Source: Bacilli bacterium (GTDB lineage: Bacteria > Bacillota_I > Bacilli_A > RF39 > UBA660). Taken from it: a stretch of 18,660 bases of DNA. Below are positions 1 through 7,961 of the stretch, one piece after another. Below the pieces are notes generated by a model. That model did no database searches. It had not been told where the DNA came from and saw nothing but the letters and a program-made list of their open reading frames with translations. Where the stretch lies: the NCBI GenBank assembly GCA_028703035.1, contig JAQVNR010000022.1:1-18660 (forward strand), in the 5' to 3' direction. How positions within the stretch are numbered: position 1 is the stretch's first letter; each line of letters begins with the position of its first letter. The position numbers and the translations under genes are program-made.

Positions 1-1
1 A

Positions 2-76
2 AATAAGCATCAAGCAATAAAAAGATTGCTTGATGGCAATCCATTTACCGTAGATGAATTAATTAACAAAAGTTAA
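2..76 (+). CDS. C-terminal tail of an unidentified protein (partial at window edge)
   Basis: An open plus-strand frame enters from the left edge and stops at TAA 74-76. The 24 visible residues include IKRLLDGNPFTVDELINKS, which reads like ordinary helical protein and not random translation. Too little is present to name a family. A strong hairpin about 30 bases downstream (108-153) may end its transcript. The reading frame is the only support. Confidence 0.4.
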   Translation, partial: NKHQAIKRLLDGNPFTVDELINKS

Positions 77-107
77 TAATTTTCATATGCAATAATTTAA
101 GTTTTAC

Positions 108-153
108 AAATCCCGTGAATAGTTACCAAAATAACGTAACTATTCATGGATTT
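108..153 (+). terminator. Strong hairpin, possible terminator or mobile-element end
   Basis: Bases 108-126 pair with 136-153 around a nine-base loop. The stem has about 18 pairs, with one bulged C near 112 and one G-U pair (115/147). The right arm ends in TTTT, which is a short T-run. It may terminate the partial gene ending at 76. It could also be a structured end left by a mobile element, because the DNA after it is a decayed coding remnant. Confidence 0.45.
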
Positions 154-189
154 TGTTACAGTTCAGCGAGATTGCGAACAAGAAGATAA

Positions 190-421
190 GTAAATTATAA
201 TAACAAAGGAAAAAGTTATCCCCAGTACAAAGTTGATTTTTATACAATATATAGTGATTCTTACGGTTATTATGTTATAATATTTAATTTAAATAAACCA
301 AATATGAAGAAATTGTTTTTGACTTTTTAAAAAGATAGCAAGTAGTAAACCTAGTATTATTTCAGATAATGGTTATGAAACTATTTATGGACACTTTGGT
401 AACAAAAGCTTGATTAAACTA
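190..421 (+). pseudogene. Decayed coding remnant, possibly M23-peptidase-like
   Basis: Two plus-strand stretches read like protein but lie in different frames and are cut by stops. The first (about 195-330) gives FYTIYSDSYGYYVIIFN. The second (about 340-421) gives PSIISDNGYETIYGHFGN and ends at TAA. NGYETIYGHF resembles the metal-binding strand of M23 (LytM-type) peptidases, and YGYYVII resembles the strand before it. The spacing between the two pieces is larger than in a normal M23 domain. A DDE transposase fragment (SDNG) is the alternative reading. No start codon or ribosome binding site is evident. The rest of 77-518 shows no gene that I can support. Confidence 0.3.
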
Positions 422-518
422 TAATAAAACCATCTAGAAATAAAGGTAAAAATCAAATGTTTAGTCCTTAAAAATTACACAAGCAAATATATCGAAATAA
501 TTAACAAATATTTAATTA

Positions 519-1307
519 CTATTTTTTCTTACCTATATATAAAATATGATTACTATATCCAATAAGGCTTTCTTTTTCACAAGTTAATAAATGGTTATTT
601 ATCCAGTGTTCAAAAGTTTCTTCATCAAATTCATTTACATAATCTCTTAAGTGACTTGATAGACCCTCTGCAGCAACATAATGTAATTTTTCTAAATTAA
701 AATTAGTCATTAATTTTTTAAAATCTACTAAATCAAATATATAAAATATTTCTTCCGGTTTATTTATTAATCGGTAATTTTTTGAAATAGATTTACCATA
801 TTCATCTTTAATACGGCCTTTAAGAAATCCAAAGTTAATCATGACTGCATCATGAGATATTATAGCCATAACAATAATACCATTTTTCTTTGTCACTCTA
901 ATTGCTTCATTAATTGCTTGTTTTTGTTCTTCTTCAGTAAATAAGTGATAAAGTGGCCCTAGAACTAATGTAATATTAAATGTTTCATCTTCATAACTAC
1001 TTAAATCAAGAGCATTACCTTGCTTTACTGAAATTTTCATTTTTTCTGTTATTTTGCTGGCAACTATTTCAATGTTTGAATCAAGTAATTCTATAGCTGC
1101 TACATCAAAACCTTTTTCTGCAAAATATAAAGAATATGCTCCAGTTCCAGCTCCAATTTCAAGGATTTTATCACCTGATTTTAGGTATTTATTTATATAA
1201 TTTATAGTTGTAATAAATTCCACTTGATGAGCTAAATCTTTTTTTAATCGGTTATCTTCCTCATCTGCTATATAATATTCTTTTAATATTTTATTTATAT
1301 TTTTCAT
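519..1307 (-). CDS. Class I SAM-dependent methyltransferase
   Basis: A 262-residue cytosolic protein with a Rossmann-type methyltransferase fold. Motif I is EIGAGTG at residues 50-56 and the acidic end of strand 2 is in AIELLD (71-76). A GPLYHLF stretch near residue 116 is common in small-molecule methyltransferases annotated only as class I SAM-dependent. The substrate cannot be told from sequence. The start at 1307 has a modest purine-rich ribosome binding site about 7-10 bases upstream. It lies 48 bases downstream of the broken Tet(M)-like gene. A TATAAT at 1350-1355 on the minus strand, overlapping the end of that gene, could be its own -10 box, but no good -35 is visible. Confidence 0.85.
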   Translation of the reverse strand: MKNINKILKEYYIADEEDNRLKKDLAHQVEFITTINYINKYLKSGDKILEIGAGTGAYSLYFAEKGFDVAAIELLDSNIEIVASKITEKMKISVKQGNALDLSSYEDETFNITLVLGPLYHLFTEEEQKQAINEAIRVTKKNGIIVMAIISHDAVMINFGFLKGRIKDEYGKSISKNYRLINKPEEIFYIFDLVDFKKLMTNFNLEKLHYVAAEGLSSHLRDYVNEFDEETFEHWINNHLLTCEKESLIGYSNHILYIGKKK

Positions 1308-1355
1308 AATCTTCTACTTTCTATAGGTAAATTTTAATCTTTATGCATCATTATA

Positions 1356-3355
1356 TCAAAGTTTATTCTTTTGTTGCCTAGCAAACTTAGATCTACTTTC
1401 TTTTTTCTTTTTCATTAAAGCATTATCAAGTGGTTCTAGACTAGCCCGCATGTCATTAATTAGAAATGTTGTTTCATTTCTAGGGTCTGCCCCTATGTAA
1501 TCTAGCTCAGCCTCTTGATTATGACTTATTTCATATTTAGAAATATAAGAAGAAAATAATCCTCTACCAGTTGTCATCTGGGAAAGTTCAATTGGAAAGT
1601 TCATTAAATTAGCTGATGGAGTCTCACCTTCAATTGTTGCTATTTCATTAAAGTTTTTTGTTAATTGATATATAGCATTTTTATTAGAAAGTAGTTTTAC
1701 CACAGTGCTAAGTGAAATTTGGGGAGTTGTAATTGTAAAAGTAGAAACCGGCTCTAATAATTTCATTTTAGCTTGTTTTAATGATCTAAAAAGCGCTAAA
1801 GCGTGATAATTTTAAAATGCATTGGATCACTTCCCATCGAATCAAATTGACCATCCACAAGAGCAACTTCAATATCTGTAAGTTCAAAGCCTTTTAATCC
1901 TTGTTTAGAATAATGTTTAATTAATCTTTCGATTTGTCTTTGATATTTTAGATGTAAGAAGTCAGTCGATATTTTTGACACATATTTAAATCCGGCACCA
2001 GGCTCTAGAGGTGTTACTTCAATTCCAATTCCTGAAACAGTTGTATAAGTTGCTTTAGCACTTGCCTTAATTGTAGGTGCTTCTTTATGAATAATAACTG
2101 GATTTTCTATATTCACTTCTATTCCGAATCTTTCATCTAAATAAGTTTTTATAATTTGGGCTTGCATTTTTCCCATTAAACTTAAGTAAATAGAATTGGT
2201 TCTTACATTAAATCTAACATTTAAATGTGGGTCTTCTTCATTCAATATTTTTAGAGCTTCCATTAATGCAACTGATTCACCCTTTTTAACAGATTTAATT
2301 TCCATGGTTAGTAAAGGATTAACAAAACTAATATAATTATTTAGTTCTTTTGTTTCTCCTATTAACTCTCCACATTTAACATCTAGAACATTAATAATTA
2401 CAATATCACCACTACTGGCAGTATCTACTGGAGTTAATTTAGACCCCTTAACCAAATACATCCGATTCACTTTTCCAGTTTTATCATCTGCTAACTTTAA
2501 ATTATCTTTTAAATTAATACTTCCACTTAATATTTTTACATATGCATTTTTTCCTGTTTCATCCACTCTTATTGTATAAACAAAAGCTGATAATGGAATA
2601 TCTATATTTTTAATCGATATAGGAATATATCTTCCAATACATTCAATTAAATCTTCTATACCAATATCTTTTAAAGCACTACCACCGATAACAGGAAATA
2701 ATTTACAATCTTTGGTTAATTTTATAATTCTATCTTCTATAAATTTATTGTTTACTTCTTTATTGTTTATGTAATGTTCTAAAATTTCATTATCTACAAT
2801 AGAGGCCTCTTCTATTAAGTCTTCTAAAGAAGATGGTATTATCTTCAAACTACCATCATTATCTTGATAAACATGGATTAAAGTTAAAGTAGGTATATTA
2901 AGAAATTTATGTAATTCACCTAAAACTCGTTTATAATTAGCTCCTTTGCGATCCATTTTATTAATGAATATAATTACTGGAATTTTCTTTTTCTGTAAAG
3001 CTCTCCAAATAGTAAACGTTTGAGCTTCTAAACCTTCAACTCCTGAGACAACTAAAATAGCCCCATCTAAAACATTAATAGCTCGCTCGACTTCAGCTGA
3101 GAAATCAATGTGTCCAGGGGTATCTATTAATTGAATTGTTTTTCCACTGAATTCAAATGAAACTAAAGTATCTCTTATAGTTATACCCCGCTTTTTTTCT
3201 GCTTTTAAATTATCAGTCACTGTATTACCAGCATCAACTCTACCAAGTGATTTGATTACGCCAGTATGATAAAGCAAATGTTCTGTAATTGTTGTTTTTC
3301 CAGCATTCGCATGAGCAAAAATCCCTAAAGTTAAAACTATTTTATTATTATTCAT
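1356..3355 (-). pseudogene. Tet(M)-like ribosomal-protection-type GTPase, frameshifted
   Basis: This is an EF-G-like translational GTPase of the Tet(M)/Tet(O) group, which act on the ribosome and in resistant strains release tetracycline. It is split into a 519-residue N-terminal part (1796-3355) and a 136-residue C-terminal part (1356-1766). The N-terminal part has the G domain: AHANAGKTT (14-22), RGITI (56-60), DTPGH (78-82), NKMD (132-135). The first frame ends ...MHFKIITL at TAG 1796-1798. The next frame continues as ALALFRSLKQAKMKLLEP, matching the Tet(M) region before ELLEP. One base added near 1802-1804 restores a protein of about 666 residues, close to the family length of about 640-660. 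No slippery heptamer is present, so mutation or sequencing error is likelier than programmed frameshifting. The start overlaps the upstream ORF (ATGA) and has no close Shine-Dalgarno. Confidence 0.85.
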
Positions 3356-3606
3356 TTTATTAAATATCTTCTCTTCCCATTAATAAACCTATCTCTTATT
3401 GCATTTAATAGAGCAAGCTCTCTTTCTAATTTATTTTTATCTCTTACCGATAAAGCTACTTGAATATATTTAGTTTCATCACTTTTGGTAATTACAAAAT
3501 CAACTTCAGAATCATCAGTTTTACCGGCATAGGTTTTATAATATTTTCTTATCCCAGTTATAACTTTTATTATTTGCTTATCACCTAGAACAATGATATC
3601 ATTCAC
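3352..3606 (-). pseudogene. Internally deleted DUF4143-type AAA ATPase remnant (84 aa)
   Basis: The 84-residue ORF joins two ends of a much longer family. Residues 1-20 (KQIIKVITGIRK) match the strand leading into the Walker A loop of AAA ATPases with a C-terminal DUF4143 domain. From about residue 22 the sequence matches the C-terminal nuclease-like part of the same proteins (EVDFVITK, then YIQVALSV, then ERELALLNAIRDRF). The P-loop lysine, Walker B and the whole middle of roughly 300 residues are missing. The GTG start shares one base with the HIT stop (TAGTG) and its TGA overlaps the GTPase ATG (ATGA). There is no Shine-Dalgarno of its own. It may persist only as a translational coupler, or be a simple deletion scar. 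Family assignment is from memory of DUF4143 proteins. Confidence 0.65.
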
Positions 3607-4007
3607 TATACATCAGTAAATTTTTTTCTAATATTTTCATCTTTTTTAAATAAAAATCTAATTCCTTTTCCCGCATAAGGTTCGTCGTTATATCTTGGAA
3701 TTATATGAAAATGGGCATGACCTATATTTTGACCACCAGCTTTTCCAACATTCCAGCCTAAATTATAACCATCGGGTTTGTATTTCTTATCAAGGTATTC
3801 TTTTATTTCAATCATCATTTTCCGAGTATCTAACCATTCTTCATTTGATAATTCAAACGGAGTTTGAACTTGAGACTTGGGTATAATAATATATGAGCCT
3901 ACTAAAATATTCTTTTTAAGATTATCTGCTCGAACTCCCACCATAGTTTCGTTTTCAAATACTAGATCATTTTCATAATTGTCTTCGTTTTTATTTATTT
4001 TTTCCAT
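3606..4007 (-). CDS. HIT family nucleotide-binding hydrolase
   Basis: A 133-residue protein of the histidine-triad superfamily, which hydrolyses or transfers nucleotidyl groups from substrates such as AMP-lysine or dinucleoside polyphosphates. The triad HAHFHII is at residues 97-103 (H97, H99, H101), followed by PRY. The N-terminal half carries the usual strand LVGSYIIIPKSQVQTPFELS. Length is normal for a single-domain HIT protein. It starts 16 bases after the GrpB-family gene, and its stop overlaps the next GTG by one base, so it belongs to the same minus-strand operon. The Shine-Dalgarno is weak. The physiological substrate is not evident. Confidence 0.88.
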   Translation of the reverse strand: MEKINKNEDNYENDLVFENETMVGVRADNLKKNILVGSYIIIPKSQVQTPFELSNEEWLDTRKMMIEIKEYLDKKYKPDGYNLGWNVGKAGGQNIGHAHFHIIPRYNDEPYAGKGIRFLFKKDENIRKKFTDV

Positions 4008-4023
4008 TATTTTTATCTTTCTT

Positions 4024-4542
4024 TTACAGTTCTTTATTAGCTTTTCTTAATATATCGCTTATATAATCATTTTTAGAACTTGTATACATTATTCTATTAT
4101 CATGATACTTTTCTGCAAGTTCTTTCTTTAAATTTTCATATTTTAATAATTCGTCCTTATTAGAATTTAAATAATCTCTAAATAATAAAGTGTTTTTATA
4201 TCTAGGACTATCAATTTCCATAACATGAATAAAATGAGTGCGATTGTTAACAGAACCTTTTCTAATTAATATCTCATCAATAGGAGAATCTTCTTTTATC
4301 GAATAAGGGAAATTTAAAAATTTTTCTTTAACCTTATTAAAATCTGTTAATTTATTTACTCCAACCGAAATATCAATAATTGGTTTTGCTGATAAGCCAG
4401 GTATTGCTGTTGAGCCAATATGTTCAATAGTTAGTGCAGTTCCATTCATTAATTTTACTAAATTTTCTTTTTCTTTTAGAAAGTCATCTTTCCACGCAGG
4501 ATTATAAGATTCTAAACTTACTTCACCGACTTTTAATCCCAT
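4024..4542 (-). CDS. GrpB family protein (UPF0157, nucleotidyltransferase-like)
   Basis: A 172-residue GrpB/UPF0157 protein. The signature HIGSTAIPGLSAKPIIDI lies at residues 41-58 and corresponds to the GS...D nucleotidyltransferase-like motif. The N-terminal ESYNPAWKDDF (11-21) is also typical of the family, usually in the form Y.P.W...F. The biochemical role of most bacterial members is unknown, though some occur fused to CoaE. The gene starts 3 bases after the membrane-protein stop. An AAAGGA lies inside the end of that gene, about 14 bases from the ATG, so translation probably depends on coupling. The name does not imply a relation to the GrpE co-chaperone. Confidence 0.9.
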   Translation of the reverse strand: MGLKVGEVSLESYNPAWKDDFLKEKENLVKLMNGTALTIEHIGSTAIPGLSAKPIIDISVGVNKLTDFNKVKEKFLNFPYSIKEDSPIDEILIRKGSVNNRTHFIHVMEIDSPRYKNTLLFRDYLNSNKDELLKYENLKKELAEKYHDNRIMYTSSKNDYISDILRKANKEL

Positions 4543-4545
4543 AGG

Positions 4546-5112
4546 CTAATTGTTATTCCTTTTTCGTTTTATATTTTCAAAATTGTCAATTAAAATTCTA
4601 ATTCCATCTTCAGCTAAGTTTAATAATCCATTTATTACAAAGAAAAAGCCTAAAATTAATATTTGAACGGATAATTCATAATATAAGTTTATACAAGTTA
4701 AAAGTCCTAGAAGGATAAATAAAGAAAAAGTCACTAAGTTAACATAAAACATTAAATGATCTCGGTCATGATAATAATCAAGTTTGATTAGTTTAATAAT
4801 AGCCATAATTCCCACCCACGAAAATAAAGTTATTGATAAAACAAGTGGCACTGTATAAGAAACAAACTTAATACCACTTGCTGCAGCTAGTAAACAAGCT
4901 ATTCCAGTATAAAGATCTTCATAGTCTTTTTCATTTCTTGTTAAAATATATTCAATTGTTTTTATTCCTCCATAAATTATAAATAAAATATAAAGTAGCC
5001 GGTTGGGGGCTGTGCTCCCAAATAGTGGAAAAACAAGTAAAAATACTCCCATTAAAATTAAAATAATTGATACTCCAATATTTAATATATTTTTAGCTTT
5101 TTTTGATTCCAT
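4546..5112 (-). CDS. DUF308/HdeD-like six-helix membrane protein
   Basis: A 188-residue integral membrane protein with about six hydrophobic helices in paired hairpins (roughly residues 10-30, 36-56, 70-88, 91-108, 121-141, 148-165) and a basic tail, NIKRKRNNN. The pattern and the GG/GI-rich helices resemble the DUF308/HdeD family, in which some members relate to acid stress. Here that is only a topology match. It is the first gene of the minus-strand operon running to the Tet(M)-like gene. It has a good promoter 21-49 bases upstream and an AGAGG-type ribosome binding site. Confidence 0.7.
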   Translation of the reverse strand: MESKKAKNILNIGVSIILILMGVFLLVFPLFGSTAPNRLLYILFIIYGGIKTIEYILTRNEKDYEDLYTGIACLLAAASGIKFVSYTVPLVLSITLFSWVGIMAIIKLIKLDYYHDRDHLMFYVNLVTFSLFILLGLLTCINLYYELSVQILILGFFFVINGLLNLAEDGIRILIDNFENIKRKRNNN

Positions 5113-5132
5113 TCCTACCTCTTTCTAGTTTA

Positions 5133-5161
5133 ATAATAAAGCTCAAAAAGAGAAAAGTCAA
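5133..5161 (-). promoter_or_regulatory. Sigma-A-like promoter for the DUF308-to-GTPase operon
   Basis: Read on the minus strand, TTGACT (5156-5161) is followed by exactly 17 bases and TATTAT (5133-5138). The -10 box ends about 20 bases before the ATG at 5112. It is back to back with the slipin promoter, with 6 bases between the two -35 boxes. Confidence 0.75.
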
Positions 5162-5167
5162 ATTATA

Positions 5168-5196
5168 TTGTTAAATTTATTGTTTTATTATATTAT
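5168..5196 (+). promoter_or_regulatory. Sigma-A-like promoter for the SPFH gene
   Basis: TTGTTA (5168-5173), a 17-base spacer and TATTAT (5191-5196). A very strong ribosome binding site, AAGGAAGGAG (5201-5210), follows, 7 bases before the ATG at 5218. Transcription would begin near 5203, so the leader is very short and may cut into this site unless initiation is slightly upstream. Confidence 0.65.
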
Positions 5197-5217
5197 ATAT
5201 AAGGAAGGAGAATTTTT

Positions 5218-5964
5218 ATGTTGTATATTATACTAACTATTATCTTAATTATCTTGCTAATCTCAATTAAACAAATTGATGAGTATGAAAGAGGTATAAA
5301 GTTTCAATTTGGAAAATTTGTTAAAGTCTTAAAACCAGGGTGGCATATTATAATTCCAATTATTCAAATAGCTAAAAAAGTTGATATTAGAACTAAAGCG
5401 GTTGATGTTCCAGAACAAGATGCTATTTCTAAAGATAATATTTCAATTAGAATTAATGCTGTTTTATATTATAAGATTGTCGATTCAGCAAAATGTATTA
5501 TGGCTGTTGAAGATTATAAATACGCGGTTAGTCAACTCGCTCAAACAACTATGAGAAATGCAGTTGGGACTGTTACTTTAGATGAATTATTAATGGAAAG
5601 AAATAAAATATCTGAAGAGATTTGTAAAATTGTGGATGATGCATCTGATGCTTGGGGAATCGATGTTGAAAACGTCGAATTAAAAGATATTAGCTTGCCA
5701 GAAGAAATGAAACGAGTTATAGCAGCTGTTGCTGAGGCAGAAAGAGAAAAACAAGCCGTAGTAAAATTATCTGAAGGTGAAGTTGAAGCAAGCGAAAATT
5801 TAGCCAAAGCAGCTTCTATTATGTCAGCTACACCTGGAGCTCTGCATTTAAGAACTTTATCTACATTAAATGAAATTTCATCAGATCAATCGAACACGAT
5901 AATATTTACGATTCCAATCGAGCTACTAGAAAACATGAAAGGTAATATTGAAAAGAAAAAATAA
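5218..5964 (+). CDS. SPFH/Band 7 domain protein (slipin/stomatin-like)
   Basis: A 248-residue membrane-anchored scaffold of the stomatin/prohibitin/flotillin superfamily. Residues 1-17 form an N-terminal hydrophobic helix, followed directly by the slipin-type IDEYERGIKFQFGKF (19-33) and LKPGWHIIIP (38-47). The Band 7 core runs to about 180, including RTKAVDVPEQDAIS and DISLPEEMKRVIAA. It ends in a helical segment rich in Glu, Ala and Lys and a short C-terminal assembly region. Slipins form oligomers on the inner membrane and are often paired with a NfeD-like protein. No NfeD gene is visible beside it here. Its 3' end converges on the DagK-type gene with 10 bases between the stops. Confidence 0.93.
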   Translation: MLYIILTIILIILLISIKQIDEYERGIKFQFGKFVKVLKPGWHIIIPIIQIAKKVDIRTKAVDVPEQDAISKDNISIRINAVLYYKIVDSAKCIMAVEDYKYAVSQLAQTTMRNAVGTVTLDELLMERNKISEEICKIVDDASDAWGIDVENVELKDISLPEEMKRVIAAVAEAEREKQAVVKLSEGEVEASENLAKAASIMSATPGALHLRTLSTLNEISSDQSNTIIFTIPIELLENMKGNIEKKK

Positions 5965-5983
5965 TGGTAAAACATTATTTTTT
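5956..5983. terminator. Bidirectional AT-rich terminator between converging genes
   Basis: AAAAAATAATG (5956-5966) pairs perfectly with CATTATTTTTT (5973-5983) around a six-base loop. It ends in a T-run when read on either strand. It overlaps both stop codons and so serves the slipin gene and the lipid kinase gene. Confidence 0.7.
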
Positions 5984-6847
5984 TATTATATTGTCAACTA
6001 ATTCTTGATTATTATAAATATAAATGAAGTCTCTTATCATCTTAAACTCTAGTTTTTTTGATATCATTGTCTCACCATCATAATTACATATAATGTCTTG
6101 ATTTGAAGAAATAGTTAATTCTTTTAATTTTACTTTTTTAATAACCGGGCTTTCTTCATGTTTGGCCTGTTTTAATAAATTAATCAGTCCAATCATTTTT
6201 AATTTTGGAACTTTATTTGCAAAATAAACATCAAAATAATTGTCATCAAAACTAGCAAGTGGAGCTATTTTATAACCACCTCCATAATATTTACCATTAC
6301 AAACAGCAACTATTAAATACTTAGATTCATATTTTTCATCTTTATATTCTATTTTTAAATTTTGATATTTAAATTTAAAGAAAGTATAAATTATACTAAA
6401 GTCATAAATACTTGAACGAGGAAACTTTAATTTTTTAAAGATATTAGAGTTATTACATATTTCTGCATCTATGCCAATACTTGCAATATTAATAAAATAT
6501 TTATCGTTAACTTTTCCTAAATCTATTTTTCGTTTTTTTCTTTTATATATCTTTAAGCTTTTGTAGAAATCATTCCCACTACCAGCTGGGATTACTCCTA
6601 GTCTTACATTAGAGCCAGCTATCCCATTAACTATTTCGTTAAGAGTGCCATCACCACCTACTGAATATATAACAATATTTTTTTCACTAGTGAAACTTTT
6701 AGCTATTTTAGTAGCGTCCCCTTTTGCTTTAGTAAAAATTATTTCATATTCTAAATCATTAATAGCCATATATTTATGGATATTTTCTATTATATGGTTG
6801 TGCTTTTTATTACCACTTACTGGGTTTACAATAAATATATACTTCAT
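5975..6847 (-). CDS. Diacylglycerol kinase family lipid kinase (DagK/YegS type)
   Basis: A 290-residue cytosolic or membrane-surface kinase that would phosphorylate diacylglycerol or a related lipid with ATP. Visible signatures are NPVSGNKK (8-15), the nucleotide-binding GGDGTLNE (64-71) and GVIPAGSGNDF (84-94), then IGIDAEI in the C-terminal beta-sandwich domain. Length is typical (about 290-310). A strong GAGGGAAG ribosome binding site precedes the ATG. The gene starts 24 bases after the WG-repeat gene and is probably co-transcribed with it. A role in recycling diacylglycerol from lipoteichoic acid synthesis is known for DgkB-type members, but I cannot confirm that for this one. Confidence 0.92.
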   Translation of the reverse strand: MKYIFIVNPVSGNKKHNHIIENIHKYMAINDLEYEIIFTKAKGDATKIAKSFTSEKNIVIYSVGGDGTLNEIVNGIAGSNVRLGVIPAGSGNDFYKSLKIYKRKKRKIDLGKVNDKYFINIASIGIDAEICNNSNIFKKLKFPRSSIYDFSIIYTFFKFKYQNLKIEYKDEKYESKYLIVAVCNGKYYGGGYKIAPLASFDDNYFDVYFANKVPKLKMIGLINLLKQAKHEESPVIKKVKLKELTISSNQDIICNYDGETMISKKLEFKMIRDFIYIYNNQELVDNIIKK

Positions 6848-6871
6848 TTATCTTCCCTCTATTAAAAACTT

Positions 6872-7885
6872 CTACTCATCAAAAATTTTTAATTCGTTAT
6901 TTTCTTCATCATAATAATAAGTTATTGTTTCATAGGTTTCTGCCTCTTTAGTTAGAGGAACATCAACGTATAAATATATTATTCCATCAATCATTTCTGA
7001 AGATAAACCTTTTATTGTAATAGTTGCCCATGGATCAAGTTCATAATAAAGATCTATTTTATTACTCGTGACATTCCCGAACGTATCTAAAACAAAAACT
7101 TTTTCATCTTCACTAACAACTAAATTATCTTGATAAATATCAATTGAAGCATAACCTTTACTAATTATTTTTTTATTAAATTCATCAACTAATGTCCATA
7201 AAACACCTTCTTTAACAGCAAGTTTATTATAAGTACTAAGTTTTATATCATCATATTGAAAATCTATTAAACCTTTACCATTATTCATTCCAATAAGTCC
7301 CCATTTATCACCAGATTTAGCAGTAATATAATTTTTATCATATGAATAATTAATAAGTTTTTCATCAATTGTTTTCCCAAGTTCATTAAAGGTTGTAGGA
7401 ATTAATATATCACCATTTAAATCCATTATGCCATGCTTATCAAAAGTATCTTTTACTTTAAAAAGTTTTATATTAGCCAAATCATTACCAATACCATCAA
7501 AAATATAATCAATCCCCATATAATTAGAACTTACTTTTTTATTATTAAGTAAATCATATAAATAAATATCTACTCCATCTTGAAGTAAAATCTTTCCTAA
7601 ATTAAAATATTCAGGATATGATTCTTTAGAATAAACCTTACAAATGTTTTTACATTCATAAGAACTAATTAATTTATCATCCGCACTAAAATATACAGTA
7701 TTATCTTTCAGTTCATATGTATATACTCTATTTTCATCTATTTTTTCATCAGTTGGTTTATACATCAAATATAACTTTACGACACAACCTATAATTAGTA
7801 AAAACAATATTATTAAAAATATATTTATTCTTTTATAATTTTTATAAATTTTAGATTTCTTATATCGCTCATATTTTTCTTCCAT
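6872..7885 (-). CDS. Membrane-anchored WG-repeat protein
   Basis: A protein of 337 residues with a short basic N-terminus (KYERYKKSKIYKNYKR), one transmembrane helix at about residues 20-42 and a long external or periplasm-side domain. The C-terminal half contains WG-type repeats, seen as KHGIMDLNGDILIPTTFNEL and KWGLIGMNNGKGLIDFQYDD, then a weaker LWTLVDEFNKKIISKGYASI. Such repeats fold as beta-hairpin or solenoid units and probably bind partners. No catalytic motif is visible. A GTG lies two codons upstream at 7891, but AAAGGCGG is only 2 bases from it and 8 from the ATG at 7885, so I chose the ATG. Confidence 0.8.
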   Translation of the reverse strand: MEEKYERYKKSKIYKNYKRINIFLIILFLLIIGCVVKLYLMYKPTDEKIDENRVYTYELKDNTVYFSADDKLISSYECKNICKVYSKESYPEYFNLGKILLQDGVDIYLYDLLNNKKVSSNYMGIDYIFDGIGNDLANIKLFKVKDTFDKHGIMDLNGDILIPTTFNELGKTIDEKLINYSYDKNYITAKSGDKWGLIGMNNGKGLIDFQYDDIKLSTYNKLAVKEGVLWTLVDEFNKKIISKGYASIDIYQDNLVVSEDEKVFVLDTFGNVTSNKIDLYYELDPWATITIKGLSSEMIDGIIYLYVDVPLTKEAETYETITYYYDEENNELKIFDE

Positions 7886-7913
7886 CTGCACTACCGCCTT
7901 TATTTATTATATC

Positions 7914-7952
7914 AAAAAAGTACAAGTCATAGTAATTATAGTATTGTACTTT
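7914..7952 (-). terminator. Rho-independent terminator after murE
   Basis: On the minus strand AAAGTACAA (7944-7952) pairs perfectly with TTGTACTTT (7917-7925), and the T-run continues to 7914. The loop itself holds a smaller palindrome. It starts 10 bases after the murE stop. Confidence 0.8.
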
Positions 7953-7961
7953 ACATTATTT

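Noticed and set aside
1796..1810. Programmed ribosomal frameshift in the Tet(M)-like gene
   Set aside because: No X XXY YYZ heptamer or downstream structure is evident at the junction.
3695..3886. Plus-strand frame opposite the HIT gene
   Set aside because: The minus-strand HIT protein has clear motifs; this is its antisense shadow. The same applies to the plus-strand frames at 6645-6914, 10540-10761, 12182-12409 and 14459-14866 and the minus-strand frame at 5541-5807.
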